Below are positions 1 through 7,927 of a stretch of 64,000 nt of DNA, one piece after another. Position 1 is the stretch's first letter. The number at the start of each line of letters is the position of its first letter. Below the pieces are notes generated by a model. That model did no database searches, was not told where the DNA came from, and saw only the letters and a list, made by a program, of their open reading frames with translations. This DNA is from Croceimicrobium sp965658965 (GTDB taxonomy: Bacteria > Bacteroidota > Bacteroidia > Flavobacteriales > Schleiferiaceae): assembly GCA_965658965.1 (NCBI GenBank), contig CBFHVV010000001.1, positions 1 through 64,000 of the forward strand. Direction: 5' to 3'. The translations under genes and the position numbers were made by a program.

Positions 1-6
1 TAATTT

Positions 7-216
7 TTAAGCTTTTTTACCCTTATCCGCTTCTTTGTCGCTTTTTGGGTCTTCATCTTCTTCCTTCACGGCGTCTTTAAATTCTTTGATACCACCGCCT
101 AATCCGCGCATTAGCTCAGGAATTTTACGGCCTCCAAATAATAAGAGTACGAGTGCCACTATGAGTATAATTTGCCAGGGGCCTACGAATCCTAATAAGA
201 CTGATAATAAAGTCAT
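7..216 (-). CDS. tatA: Sec-independent protein translocase subunit TatA
   Basis: TatA forms the membrane pore or platform through which folded twin-arginine proteins cross the inner membrane. The 69-residue product has the family layout: a short N-terminal hydrophobic helix (about residues 14-27), the hinge FGGRKIPEL (canonical FGxKKLPEL), an amphipathic helix, then a charged Lys/Glu/Asp tail. The length is typical. TatC is not in the window, so whether this is TatA or a TatA/E paralogue cannot be told. It is preceded by a Bacteroidota -7 box. Confidence 0.93.
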   Translation of the reverse strand: MTLLSVLLGFVGPWQIILIVALVLLLFGGRKIPELMRGLGGGIKEFKDAVKEEDEDPKSDKEADKGKKA

Positions 217-241
217 AATAATTTTCTAAGAAATTTGCTGG

Positions 242-249
242 CAAAGTTA
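242..249 (-). promoter_or_regulatory. Bacteroidota -7 promoter box for tatA
   Basis: The minus strand reads TAACTTTG, a full match to the Bacteroidota/Flavobacterium -7 consensus TAnnTTTG, 25 nt upstream of the tatA start. No well-spaced -33 TTG is evident. Confidence 0.5.
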
Positions 250-538
250 CTAAAAGAATAGGCGCAAGGCACTTATTTAGCCATTCATCTTAAAGCGAAA
301 TTAGGGCTGCTTTTTAGCCGCCGCATGCCTGGCTCTACTAATCAAAAGAGGATCGCCATAGCTTGTTTAGCTCAGCTTAAGGCCAGCTTATATTTCTCTT
401 GCTTTCCTTCTTTTTAGCCAAATTAGGGCCCGGTAGGTGTTTTTAGCAGAAAAACCTTTTGCGGGGCATCCCTTCTTTAACAGTCCTAGCCTTCTTCCTT
501 CCCTGCAAAATTGGTATCTTACCGCCCTTATTTTACCT
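250..538. other. Intergenic region between divergent tatA and the ABC ATPase gene
   Basis: No convincing gene is seen. Open frames here have no family features and only extend or oppose the ABC ATPase gene. The region should hold the promoter for the plus-strand run starting at 539, but no clean TAnnTTTG box is visible there. Confidence 0.5.
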
Positions 539-1222
539 ATGGAAACACTGATTAAGTTGAGAAAAATAACCCGCGACTTCCAGCTTGGAAGCCAAACGGT
601 TAAGGTGCTAAAAGGCATTGATTTAGATATCAATAAAAACGAATACGTAGCCTTAATGGGCCCTTCGGGTAGCGGAAAATCTACCTTAATGAACCTCTTG
701 GGTTGCCTTGATACCCCTACCGGTGGAGAGTATTGGCTTAATGGTAAAGACGTAAGTAAAATGAGTGATAATGATTTAGCGGAGGTGCGTAATACCGAAA
801 TCGGCTTTGTCTTTCAAACCTTTAACCTCCTGCCACGCAGCACGGCTCTAGAAAATGTTAGTTTACCCATGGTTTATGCAGGTAAGGCCAGCAATGAAAG
901 AACAGCACGTGCAAGCCAAGTGCTAGAGGAAGTAGGTTTATCCGACCGCATGGATCACCGCCCTAACCAACTTTCGGGCGGGCAGCGCCAAAGAGTGGCT
1001 GTGGCGAGAGCCTTGGTAAATAAACCGTCTATTATTTTGGCGGATGAGCCGACTGGAAACCTCGATTCGAAAACCTCGGTGGAAATAATGAAACTTTTTA
1101 GTGATATCCATGCCTTAGGCAACACGGTTATTTTGGTAACGCACGAAGAAGATATCGCACAACACGCGAAGCGCATCATTCGCTTACGCGATGGATTAAT
1201 TGAATCAGATGAATTAAATTAA
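539..1222 (+). CDS. ABC transporter ATP-binding protein, LolD/MacB type
   Basis: Cytoplasmic ATPase of a MacB/LolD-class exporter or extractor. The 227-residue product has a Walker A GPSGSGKST at residues 41-49, signature LSGGQRQRVAVARAL, Walker B ILADEPTGNLD and switch histidine in LVTHE. The frame is open for 34 codons further upstream, but those residues match no ABC family. METLIKLRKI at 539 is a typical N-terminus, so it was chosen as the start. No permease gene lies next to it, which is common for these ATPases in Bacteroidota. It is followed 3 nt later by the SDR gene, so the two are probably co-transcribed. Substrate unknown. Confidence 0.88.
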   Translation: METLIKLRKITRDFQLGSQTVKVLKGIDLDINKNEYVALMGPSGSGKSTLMNLLGCLDTPTGGEYWLNGKDVSKMSDNDLAEVRNTEIGFVFQTFNLLPRSTALENVSLPMVYAGKASNERTARASQVLEEVGLSDRMDHRPNQLSGGQRQRVAVARALVNKPSIILADEPTGNLDSKTSVEIMKLFSDIHALGNTVILVTHEEDIAQHAKRIIRLRDGLIESDELN

Positions 1223-1225
1223 AAT

Positions 1226-2014
1226 ATGGATTTAAACCTCAACGGTAAAAACGCTTTGGTTTGTGGTGGCAGCGATGGCATTGGCAAGGCAACAGCATTA
1301 GAATTAGCGCGCATGGGTGCTACGGTAACTCTTTTAGCCCGTAATGCCGAAAAATTAGAAAAAGTAGTAAAAGAACTAAGTTCTCCCAGTGGTCAAAAAC
1401 ACAGTTATTTAGCGGCAGATTTTAATGATCCCATCTCCATTGAGGCGGTAGTTTCTACGCGCTTAGCTAAGGAAGATGGTTTTCACATCTTGGTTAACAA
1501 TACTGGCGGACCGCCTGCTGGCCCTGCGCATACTGCGGAAATTGATGAGTATATCACCGCTTTCCGTCAACATTTATTGGCCAATCAATTATTAGTGAAA
1601 CTGTTATTACCGAAAATGCGCGCAGGCAATTACGGCCGTATCATTAATGTGATTTCTACATCGGTAAAGGCGCCTCTCCCCAATTTAGGGGTGAGTAATA
1701 CCATTCGTGGGGCGGTGGCTAACTGGTCTAAAACCCTTTCGCGAGAGCTGGGCCCTGACGGAATTACCGTAAATAATGTCCTTCCCGGTGCCACGGAAAC
1801 AGGACGCCTTACGGGTATTATTTCCAATAAAGCCAATAAAACTGGTCAGGCTGAAGATAAGGTAGCGCAAGCCATGACGGCCGAGATTCCTTTGGCACGT
1901 TTTGCAGCGCCCGAAGAAGTGGCTAATGCCATTGCTTTTTTAGCTTCACCGGCAGCCGCTTATATTAGTGGTATAAACCTTCCGGTAGATGGGGGGAGAA
2001 CACCAAATTTATAG
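1226..2014 (+). CDS. SDR-family oxidoreductase lacking the YxxxK catalytic motif
   Basis: Rossmann-fold short-chain dehydrogenase-like protein of 262 residues. It has the dinucleotide motif GGSDGIGKA near residues 14-22, an NNTGG version of the NNAG motif, and the FabG-like C-terminus with PVDGG. The usual Tyr-x-x-x-Lys pair is replaced: aligned from the downstream KTLS helix, those positions are Ser157 and Arg161 (SNTIR). This resembles the BKR-like SDR subgroup known to lack the standard tetrad. Two nt separate it from the aldehyde dehydrogenase gene, so a shared pathway is likely; a catabolic step, perhaps in kynurenine breakdown, is inferred from the pairing only. Confidence 0.85.
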   Translation: MDLNLNGKNALVCGGSDGIGKATALELARMGATVTLLARNAEKLEKVVKELSSPSGQKHSYLAADFNDPISIEAVVSTRLAKEDGFHILVNNTGGPPAGPAHTAEIDEYITAFRQHLLANQLLVKLLLPKMRAGNYGRIINVISTSVKAPLPNLGVSNTIRGAVANWSKTLSRELGPDGITVNNVLPGATETGRLTGIISNKANKTGQAEDKVAQAMTAEIPLARFAAPEEVANAIAFLASPAAAYISGINLPVDGGRTPNL

Positions 2015-2016
2015 CC

Positions 2017-3459
2017 ATGGAAATTATAGCCAACTATATTAATGGTAAATTACTAGCACCCTTAAAGGGAGATTATCTCGATAATTATGAGCCTGCTACC
2101 GGTCAGGTGTACGGAAAAATTCCTCGCTCCCAGGCAGATGACGTTGAAGCAGCAGTTTCCGCTGCTGATGCGGCTTTCCCGGCTTGGTCGGCCCTTAGTA
2201 TTCAAGAGCGTTCCAGTTATTTGCGTAAGATTTCGGAGGCGATTAATGCCAAGCTAAGTCATCTTGCGGAAGCAGAAAGTCGCGATAATGGCAAGCCTAT
2301 AAAATTAGCCACGGCAGTAGATATTCCCCGTGCTCGAGACAATTTTTCTTTCTTCGCCACCGCTATTTTGCATCAAGAAGATGAGTTTCATAATATGGGT
2401 GAAAAGGGATTTAATTACACTTTACGTCAGCCCATCGGCACGGTAGCTTGTATTTCCCCGTGGAACTTGCCACTTTACCTATTTACTTGGAAAATCGCAC
2501 CTGCCTTGGCTTCAGGTAATTGCGTGGTCGCCAAACCATCGGAAGTAACTCCTTTTACCGCTTATTTGCTTTCGCAGATTTGCATAGAAGTGGGATTGCC
2601 GGCAGGCGTATTAAATATCGTACATGGTTTGGGCGCCGAAACGGGACAAGCCATGGTTGAGCACCCGCAGGTAAAAGCAATTTCTTTTACCGGAGGAACA
2701 ACTACGGGAGCACGCATTGCGAGCATTGCCGCGCCGAAATTCAAGAAGCTGTCACTCGAATTAGGGGGCAAAAATCCTAATATAATTTTCGCCGACTGCG
2801 ACTTAGAAAGAGCTATAAATATCAGTGCCCGAGCGGCTTTTGCTAATCAGGGACAAATTTGCCTTTGCGGCAGTCGTATTTTTATTGAGCGCTCGGTTTA
2901 TGAAGACTTTAAAAAAGGCTTTTTAGAGAGGGTAGCGGGTTTAAAAGTAGGACCACCCCAAGAGGCGGATTCGCGCATGGGCGCTTTGGTTTCTAAAGAT
3001 CACTTGGAGAAAGTTTATTCCTATATTCAGTTAGCGCAAGAAGAAGGCGGTAAAATATTAGCCGGCGGCAACAAAGTAAATTTGCCTGCACCTTATGATC
3101 AAGGATATTATTTAGAGCCCACCGTAATTGAAGGTTTGGCCTTCGATTGTCGAACCAACCAAGAAGAGATTTTTGGTCCCGTGGTTACCTTAACGCCTTT
3201 TGATAGTGAAGAGGAAGTTTTAAGGATGGCAAATAGTACCGAATACGGTCTGGCTTGCACCATTTTTACGGAAAACTTGAATAAGGCGCACCGAGTAGCT
3301 AAAGAAGTGCATAGCGGCATTGTATGGATTAACGATTGGTTGGTACGCGATTTACGCACCCCTTTCGGAGGAATGAAAAACAGCGGCGTGGGTCGCGAAG
3401 GCGGTTTTGAAGCGCTCAAGTTTTTCACCGAAGCGAAGAATGTCTGTGTTAATTTTTAA
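2017..3459 (+). CDS. Aldehyde dehydrogenase, 2-aminomuconic-semialdehyde dehydrogenase-like
   Basis: NAD(P)-dependent oxidation of an aldehyde to an acid. The 480-residue product is full length for the family. Catalytic Cys282 lies in NQGQICLCGSR and the general base Glu248 in LELGGK; FTGG and the C-terminal PFGGMKNSG motif are present. The context around the catalytic Cys (ICLC then SRIF) resembles ALDH8A1, the 2-aminomuconate semialdehyde dehydrogenase of tryptophan/kynurenine catabolism; 2-hydroxymuconate or betaine aldehyde substrates remain possible. It ends an apparent ABC ATPase-SDR-ALDH transcription unit. Confidence 0.9.
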   Translation: MEIIANYINGKLLAPLKGDYLDNYEPATGQVYGKIPRSQADDVEAAVSAADAAFPAWSALSIQERSSYLRKISEAINAKLSHLAEAESRDNGKPIKLATAVDIPRARDNFSFFATAILHQEDEFHNMGEKGFNYTLRQPIGTVACISPWNLPLYLFTWKIAPALASGNCVVAKPSEVTPFTAYLLSQICIEVGLPAGVLNIVHGLGAETGQAMVEHPQVKAISFTGGTTTGARIASIAAPKFKKLSLELGGKNPNIIFADCDLERAINISARAAFANQGQICLCGSRIFIERSVYEDFKKGFLERVAGLKVGPPQEADSRMGALVSKDHLEKVYSYIQLAQEEGGKILAGGNKVNLPAPYDQGYYLEPTVIEGLAFDCRTNQEEIFGPVVTLTPFDSEEEVLRMANSTEYGLACTIFTENLNKAHRVAKEVHSGIVWINDWLVRDLRTPFGGMKNSGVGREGGFEALKFFTEAKNVCVNF

Positions 3460-3597
3460 AAGAATAGAGACCGCTAGCGCTTTTAGATATTAGGCCGCTG
3501 TGCTGTGAGACAGGGGCTTGTCTTAAAAATGAGATCCGTGATAGCGCAGAAATAGTTTAAAAGCCGCAATAAGGAGTATTTGAACTTAGTCTTCATG

Positions 3598-3637
3598 AAA
3601 AAAGCGAATTTGATTGAGAATCAAATTCGCTTTTTTA
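3598..3637. terminator. Bidirectional intrinsic terminator
   Basis: A perfect stem, AAAAGCGAATTTGATT paired with its complement across a 3-nt loop, is flanked by A-runs on the left and T-runs on the right. It lies between the converging ALDH gene and the outer-membrane protein gene and can serve both. Confidence 0.85.
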
Positions 3638-3653
3638 TTTATTAAAATTCACT

Positions 3654-4796
3654 TTACCGAAAATTATAAACCGCACTTAATCGGAAACTCTCCCTATTAA
3701 AGCCGGTTCCTAATCGCGGATGTGCTTCGTAGTAATAATCAGCATCTAGAATGAAATCGATATTATTGGCAAAGGGATACTTTATTTGAAGGCCAATGCC
3801 TTTGTTTTGGGGAATAAACCAAAGGTTCTCAGTGGCTAAACCTCCATCGAGGAAGTCTAGATATTGTTGTCCGCGACTATAGTTCCAAAAGTGATGAATG
3901 CCCGCAAAAAAACGGATGTCATTGTTCAAGGTAAATTGGTAGGCAAAGCCAATTTGATTGTAAAGTGAGGTAAGCTTACCAGCGTTTTCATAGCTAACAT
4001 CAACATTTCTCCATACCGCCCGACGTAGATAAATTTGATAATCCAAATAAGTAAACTCTACCCCCAATAAAGGAGCAATTTTAATAGGTAGCATCGAGGG
4101 TGTTTCCCCGTTTAATTCATTACCAGTAAAATTGAGTCCTACCTGAAGGTTAATTAAATTAGAAAGAGGAGACTCTTTTTTCTTTTCTTTCTCTTCTTTC
4201 GGCTTAATTAAGGACAAAGACTTGGATAGTTTTAATACAATACCCGCATTAATACTAGACTTAGATAGGCCATACTTCCTTCCTAACACATCAAAATTAA
4301 AAACACGCTCTTGTCTTAGGGAGACATCATACCCTGCATGTGTATATGTTATAGCCATGCCTATTCCATTTTGAAAAGCAAGAACGTCTGGATCTCTAAA
4401 ACCGAAATCAGCCAAATGCCTAAAATTCAAACTGGCAAAATTTAAATGTAGCTTGAACCTTTTATAAATACCATAAACTCCAATATCAAAATAGGTCTTT
4501 GCATAAGCCTCATACTGAAGATCATCAGTCGATGGAACATTAGCTTGATAATAATTTGCTTCTACCCCAAAGTGATATTTAGCCACATCTAGTCTAAGTC
4601 CGATGGTTGGAGCCGTAACAAGACTTTTAAAAAATGGATTTGGATAAGTAGTGAAATAATTACCTTCTGTAAAATAACTGTAACTGGTAATTCCGTAGGT
4701 TATCGAGGGCTTTACTAATTGCGCTTGGACAACCGCGGTATTAAGTGTAAAGATTAAACTAAAAGCAAGCGAGGCAGATTTAAAGAGGTTCTTCAT
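3654..4796 (-). CDS. Predicted outer-membrane beta-barrel protein, function unknown
   Basis: The 380-residue product has a signal peptide (MKNLFKSASL onwards, cleavage probably after VVQAQ near residue 26). The rest is rich in alternating aromatic/polar strands and ends in aromatic-Arg (SAVYNFR), typical of Bacteroidota outer-membrane barrels. A Lys/Glu-rich loop sits near residues 199-208. No enzymatic motif is visible and I do not recognise the family. It is transcribed alone and shares the terminator at its 3' end with the ALDH gene. Confidence 0.6.
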   Translation of the reverse strand: MKNLFKSASLAFSLIFTLNTAVVQAQLVKPSITYGITSYSYFTEGNYFTTYPNPFFKSLVTAPTIGLRLDVAKYHFGVEANYYQANVPSTDDLQYEAYAKTYFDIGVYGIYKRFKLHLNFASLNFRHLADFGFRDPDVLAFQNGIGMAITYTHAGYDVSLRQERVFNFDVLGRKYGLSKSSINAGIVLKLSKSLSLIKPKEEKEKKKESPLSNLINLQVGLNFTGNELNGETPSMLPIKIAPLLGVEFTYLDYQIYLRRAVWRNVDVSYENAGKLTSLYNQIGFAYQFTLNNDIRFFAGIHHFWNYSRGQQYLDFLDGGLATENLWFIPQNKGIGLQIKYPFANNIDFILDADYYYEAHPRLGTGFNRESFRLSAVYNFR

Positions 4797-4831
4797 GAGA
4801 AGTTATTTATTAATGCAAGAATTCAGGATAG

Positions 4832-4873
4832 TGGTTTGTGTATGAGTAGTATCGGATCTCTACTCACAAACCA
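4832..4873. repeat. Imperfect inverted repeat beside the cassette
   Basis: TGGTTTGTG followed by ATGAGTAG is mirrored by CTACTCACAAACCA, with a 4-base bulge in the left arm. It lies between the outer-membrane protein gene and the left end of the single-gene cassette. It could be a weak terminator for the minus-strand cassette gene or part of an insertion site. Confidence 0.4.
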
Positions 4874-4946
4874 TTCGGTTTTGTACTAACCTTTGTTTTA
4901 TGTTTATACTTTCGTTTTATCACTTAAACCGCTTTTACTTATACAA

Positions 4947-4963
4947 CGTGTTGGCGGTAGTAT
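4947..4963 (+). repeat. Left inverted repeat of the cassette
   Basis: CGTGTTGGCGGTAGTAT. It matches 15 of 17 bases of the reverse complement of the repeat at 5821-5837. Confidence 0.7.
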
Positions 4964-4964
4964 T

Positions 4965-5813
4965 TTAATTCGTTACTAATAGATTCTTTGCAGCATTCAG
5001 ACCACACTTTTGATATTTATGATAAGCTTTTGCGGCTCTAATTCTGATTTCTTCATTTGTTTCTCCGTTTACATATCCAGTCATAGCATCGTGAATTGTA
5101 TACGCTTCTGGTGCCATAAGACCAGTAGTCCAAACTAAAGGATTTACTTTTGATTTTTCTAAATGTGGTTTAAAATAGCTTTTACTATAGCAAGCAAGAA
5201 TTATTACATCTCTTTCTTGATTGTCAACATTTTTAAATTCTTCTTGAAGACTGAAATCCATAAGCCCATCGTGTCCAATGTATGCAACAAGTTTTGAGTT
5301 ACCTAAAATTCCAATAGTTGTGTTATTAATTTTTAGGGTATCCTTGACAATTCCAGCACTACTTCGTAAAAAGGTTTCTGTCGCAACTTTAATGCTTTTA
5401 CCATTATAAGCATCTGCTACGATAAAATAATTCTTACTGATATTTTTGAAAACTAGACGTTCCAAAATAGTTGAATCAACTTCTGTTTGACTTATCAAAG
5501 TCCATTCAGGACTCCGTTTGAAATATGTCTTTATGCCATAAGCTGTTCCCCAATAAAGATTGTTATTTGGGTCTTGTCCATTTCCAATAGTCTTTGGTAC
5601 AGGAACTATTCCTTGGTATTTATTGTCACACAGAGCAACTATTATATGGATTGTATTAGTTTCAGAGTCGAATTCGTTATTTAGAACTGTTGGTGTTTCA
5701 GTAATTTCGATCTCTTTTTCAATTTGAACCTTATTATTTTCTTCCTTAGAAGTCTGTCCTTTACAGGAAGTCAAAAGAAGGAAGGTTAATATTAAAAATA
5801 TATTGTTTTTCAT
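4965..5813 (-). CDS. Lipoprotein with caspase-like His and Cys motifs (cassette gene)
   Basis: Predicted exported lipoprotein of 282 residues. MKNNIFLIL starts a signal peptide ending in lipobox LLTSC, followed by a polar linker. The frame extends 13 codons upstream, but those overlap the inverted repeat, so the start at 5813 was chosen. The C-terminal half has a hydrophobic strand ending in GHDG (VAYIGHDG) and about 25 residues later a strand ending in ACYS (VIILACYS). This spacing and pattern resemble the His-Cys dyad of clan CD (caspase-like) peptidases. The remainder is unrecognised. It is the sole gene inside an inverted-repeat-bounded segment, is AT-rich relative to neighbours and is probably horizontally acquired. 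Peptidase activity is inference. Confidence 0.7.
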   Translation of the reverse strand: MKNNIFLILTFLLLTSCKGQTSKEENNKVQIEKEIEITETPTVLNNEFDSETNTIHIIVALCDNKYQGIVPVPKTIGNGQDPNNNLYWGTAYGIKTYFKRSPEWTLISQTEVDSTILERLVFKNISKNYFIVADAYNGKSIKVATETFLRSSAGIVKDTLKINNTTIGILGNSKLVAYIGHDGLMDFSLQEEFKNVDNQERDVIILACYSKSYFKPHLEKSKVNPLVWTTGLMAPEAYTIHDAMTGYVNGETNEEIRIRAAKAYHKYQKCGLNAAKNLLVTN

Positions 5814-5820
5814 CTGTCTC

Positions 5821-5837
5821 ATATTACCGCCAACGCG
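5821..5837 (-). repeat. Right inverted repeat of the cassette
   Basis: On the plus strand ATATTACCGCCAACGCG; the reverse complement matches the left repeat at 15 of 17 positions. It sits immediately upstream of the lipoprotein start. Confidence 0.7.
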
Positions 5838-6051
5838 AATATATATATCCAAAAGGGGGAAGATAGAATTAAAGCCGCTTTTATCGGTACTAGCTGAAAA
5901 ACTAATATTTTGTTAAAACTTATTGAATTAGTGCGGATACACTTTTCGTAAGTCCCTCTCTAATAAACAAAACAACGCTTTAATTATAGCTAATACTGTA
6001 TTTAAAATTGACAGCCCTTTTACAGAGCGGCTTTCAAGTTCTGGTATTTTT

Positions 6052-6059
6052 TAACTTTG
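6052..6059 (+). promoter_or_regulatory. -7 promoter box for the JmjC/cupin gene
   Basis: TAACTTTG, an exact match to TAnnTTTG, 18 nt upstream of the ATG at 6078. The last three bases (TTG) are in frame with the gene and could be mistaken for its start. Confidence 0.65.
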
Positions 6060-6077
6060 CAACAAATAAACCCACAA

Positions 6078-6965
6078 ATGCAATTAAGACCAGTTGAGGT
6101 AGTTGATGATATAGACCCGGAGGACTTTTATCAACGCTATGTAAAAACACTCACCCCGGTTAAGCTAAAAAACTACGCTAAAGACTGGCCCGCCTTAAAG
6201 AAATGGACCTACTCTTACTTAAAAGAGAAAGCTGGTCACCATCAGGTGAAATTACACGGTGCTTGGCAAGACCATGAGCCCACAAAAATTGAAATGCCCG
6301 CCGCGAAGGAAGTGCCCTTTGCCGAGTATTTAGATATGCTAGAAAATGACGTAGAGTCGGATTTACGTATTTTCTTGTTCAACCTTTTTAAACTTGAACC
6401 TTCTCTGCTAAAGGATTTTAATTTCCCTCCCTTAATGGATGGTTATTTAGAGGATTACCCGTACTTATTTTTTGGAGCAGCGGGCAGCGACGTAAGGTTA
6501 CACTACGACATCGACCTATCTAATGTTTTTATTACTCAGTTTGGCGGAAAGAAGAGAATCACACTCTTTGATCAAAGTCAAACGAAGTACCTCTATAAGC
6601 TTCCTTTTACCACCCATAGTGCGGCCGATGTGCGGGCGGCAGATTACGAAAAATACCCGGCCCTGAAACTGGCTGAAGGTTGGCAAACGGAATTAGAACC
6701 GGGAGAAACCCTGTTTATGCCAGCAGGTATTTGGCATTATATAGAATATTTAGGAGGCAGCTTTTCATTGAGCTTACGTACGCTAAACCCAACACGTTTA
6801 GGTAAAATAAATGGCGCCTACAACGTTTTTGTAATCCGTAAACTAGACGAATATTTCAATAAGTTCTATAAAAATACCTGGAGCGATTATAAGCTGCGTA
6901 AGGCGATTGAGAATACCAACGAAATTTTAGAAAGGCAACTAGAAAACCGTGACAGTATAAAATAA
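6078..6965 (+). CDS. Cupin-like (JmjC-type) Fe(II)/2-oxoglutarate oxygenase
   Basis: Member of the Cupin_8/JmjC family, which hydroxylates proteins or small molecules with Fe(II), O2 and 2-oxoglutarate. The 295-residue product carries the metal triad: His142 and Asp144 in HYD and His220 in WHY, preceded by the typical FMPAG turn. The substrate is unknown. The start at 6078 was chosen because the upstream TTG lies in the -7 box. A Cys-cluster protein gene follows after 70 nt. Confidence 0.88.
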   Translation: MQLRPVEVVDDIDPEDFYQRYVKTLTPVKLKNYAKDWPALKKWTYSYLKEKAGHHQVKLHGAWQDHEPTKIEMPAAKEVPFAEYLDMLENDVESDLRIFLFNLFKLEPSLLKDFNFPPLMDGYLEDYPYLFFGAAGSDVRLHYDIDLSNVFITQFGGKKRITLFDQSQTKYLYKLPFTTHSAADVRAADYEKYPALKLAEGWQTELEPGETLFMPAGIWHYIEYLGGSFSLSLRTLNPTRLGKINGAYNVFVIRKLDEYFNKFYKNTWSDYKLRKAIENTNEILERQLENRDSIK

Positions 6966-6990
6966 TTTTGCTGGATAAGAGCACAGAAAA

Positions 6991-7027
6991 TTTCTCTAAA
7001 GCGAGCAATTATTCTAACTTAGAGAAA
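6991..7027. repeat. 9-bp inverted repeat in the leader of the Cys-cluster gene
   Basis: TTTCTCTAA at 6991-6999 and TTAGAGAAA at 7019-7027 pair perfectly across 19 nt. The right arm ends 8 nt before the probable TTG start of the next gene. It may act as an operator, a weak terminator or a translational hairpin. Confidence 0.45.
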
Positions 7028-7035
7028 ATTATTGT

Positions 7036-7749
7036 TTGCGTAGAATTCCTGAAATACACAATTATTGTAATCACTGGTGTGAGCGTTGTCCCTTGGCGCA
7101 CCGATGTGGGGTTTATCAGGTAAACTCACAAGGGAAAGACATTTCTATCTTAACTGAGGGAATTGAACCTGCGCATCAACAAGAAGAGAACCCTTTTCAA
7201 GATTTAGACTTGGAAGCCACGGCCGCTTTACAAGAAGTGAGAAAGAAACAAGAAGAAAAAGCTCCTTTAAACTTAGCAGAAAACGCCTTGATGCAAGATT
7301 TCGAAGAGTGGGAATTGTTTTACTCCTCTGTGCTGAGATATCTAAAGAATAATCTATTAAAAGAATACCTGAACAAGCCCATCTTGCGCAAGCAGAAAGA
7401 GCAAGAAATAGACAATGCCTTTAGTGTATTAGAGTATTATCAGAACTTTTTAGGGCCAAAGTTGAGCAGGGCTTTGGGTGGCAAGCACGACTTTGTGGAG
7501 GGCTTAGAGTTAATACAATCAGATTGGAATGGCAGCGCTAAACTCTCGCTTCTTGTGCTTGATGATATTTGTAAAGCGACGGAAAAGCTTTTGCAATGTT
7601 TCACTGAGAACGATGCAAAGTTGATGCGCTTTTGGCAGCTCTCTCAAAATTTGAAAGGGCAAATTAGGCATGAGTTCCCCTATGCTTTAGAGTTTGTTCG
7701 TCCTGGTTTTGATACGCTGGGCTTGCATCATAATTTAGGTTTGGAGTAA
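7036..7749 (+). CDS. Conserved-looking protein with N-terminal C-x3-C-x2-C-x5-C cluster
   Basis: 237 residues, soluble. The N-terminus carries four cysteines at residues 11, 15, 18 and 24 (YCNHWC, ERCP, HRC), a spacing suited to Zn or an Fe-S cluster. The rest is mainly alpha-helical with many Glu, Lys and Leu. The only usable start is TTG at 7036; an in-frame stop lies at 7015-7017, so the ORF cannot extend far. I do not recognise the family. Its position after the JmjC gene suggests a partner role, perhaps electron supply or iron handling, but that is speculative. Confidence 0.7.
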   Translation: MRRIPEIHNYCNHWCERCPLAHRCGVYQVNSQGKDISILTEGIEPAHQQEENPFQDLDLEATAALQEVRKKQEEKAPLNLAENALMQDFEEWELFYSSVLRYLKNNLLKEYLNKPILRKQKEQEIDNAFSVLEYYQNFLGPKLSRALGGKHDFVEGLELIQSDWNGSAKLSLLVLDDICKATEKLLQCFTENDAKLMRFWQLSQNLKGQIRHEFPYALEFVRPGFDTLGLHHNLGLE

Positions 7750-7927
7750 GATAAAAAGCTTGTCTACTTTGCTTAGCTATTTGGGCAAGTGCCGCTTCTA
7801 CGGTTTCTTGAGGCTTTGCACCGCAATTAGGGCAAGGAGAAGTATTAGGCTTTCCTTTATTGGTTAAGGCCTGGGTCGGCAGATTTGCTTGTATTCGGTG
7901 ATTGGGCTTAAGTTCGCACTGGTCCAA
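7664..7927 (-). CDS. Possible small zinc-ribbon-like protein (doubtful)
   Basis: An 87-residue open frame covers a region otherwise without a gene and overlaps the end of the Cys-cluster gene by 86 nt in antisense. It contains CPNCGAKPQ followed by a helix-like EAALAQIAKQ, which looks protein-like, but only one Cys pair is present and no ribosome-binding site or promoter is evident. The last third lies in the antisense overlap. It could be a remnant or a chance frame. Confidence 0.25.
   Translation of the reverse strand: MDQCELKPNHRIQANLPTQALTNKGKPNTSPCPNCGAKPQETVEAALAQIAKQSRQAFYLTPNLNYDASPAYQNQDEQTLKHRGTHA

Larger units (their letters stand above)
4947..5837. mobile_element. Single-gene cassette bounded by inverted repeats
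   Basis: The segment from 4947 to 5837 is bounded by CGTGTTGGCGGTAGTAT on the left and, read on the other strand, CGCGTTGGCGGTAATAT on the right (15 of 17 match). It contains one gene only. The left repeat ends one base from the stop codon and the right repeat lies just upstream of the start codon. The enclosed gene is richer in A/T and uses different codons from its neighbours. No transposase or integrase is encoded, so movement in trans is inferred. The repeat core resembles sites I associate with scattered lone genes in Bacteroidota, from memory only. Confidence 0.5.

Noticed and set aside
437..538. N-terminal extension of the ABC ATPase by 34 codons
   Set aside because: The residues match no ABC family and the METLIKLRKI start at 539 is typical.
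4832..4873. Hairpin considered as an integron attC site
   Set aside because: The core does not fit GTTRRRY and no integrase is present, so only an inverted repeat is reported.
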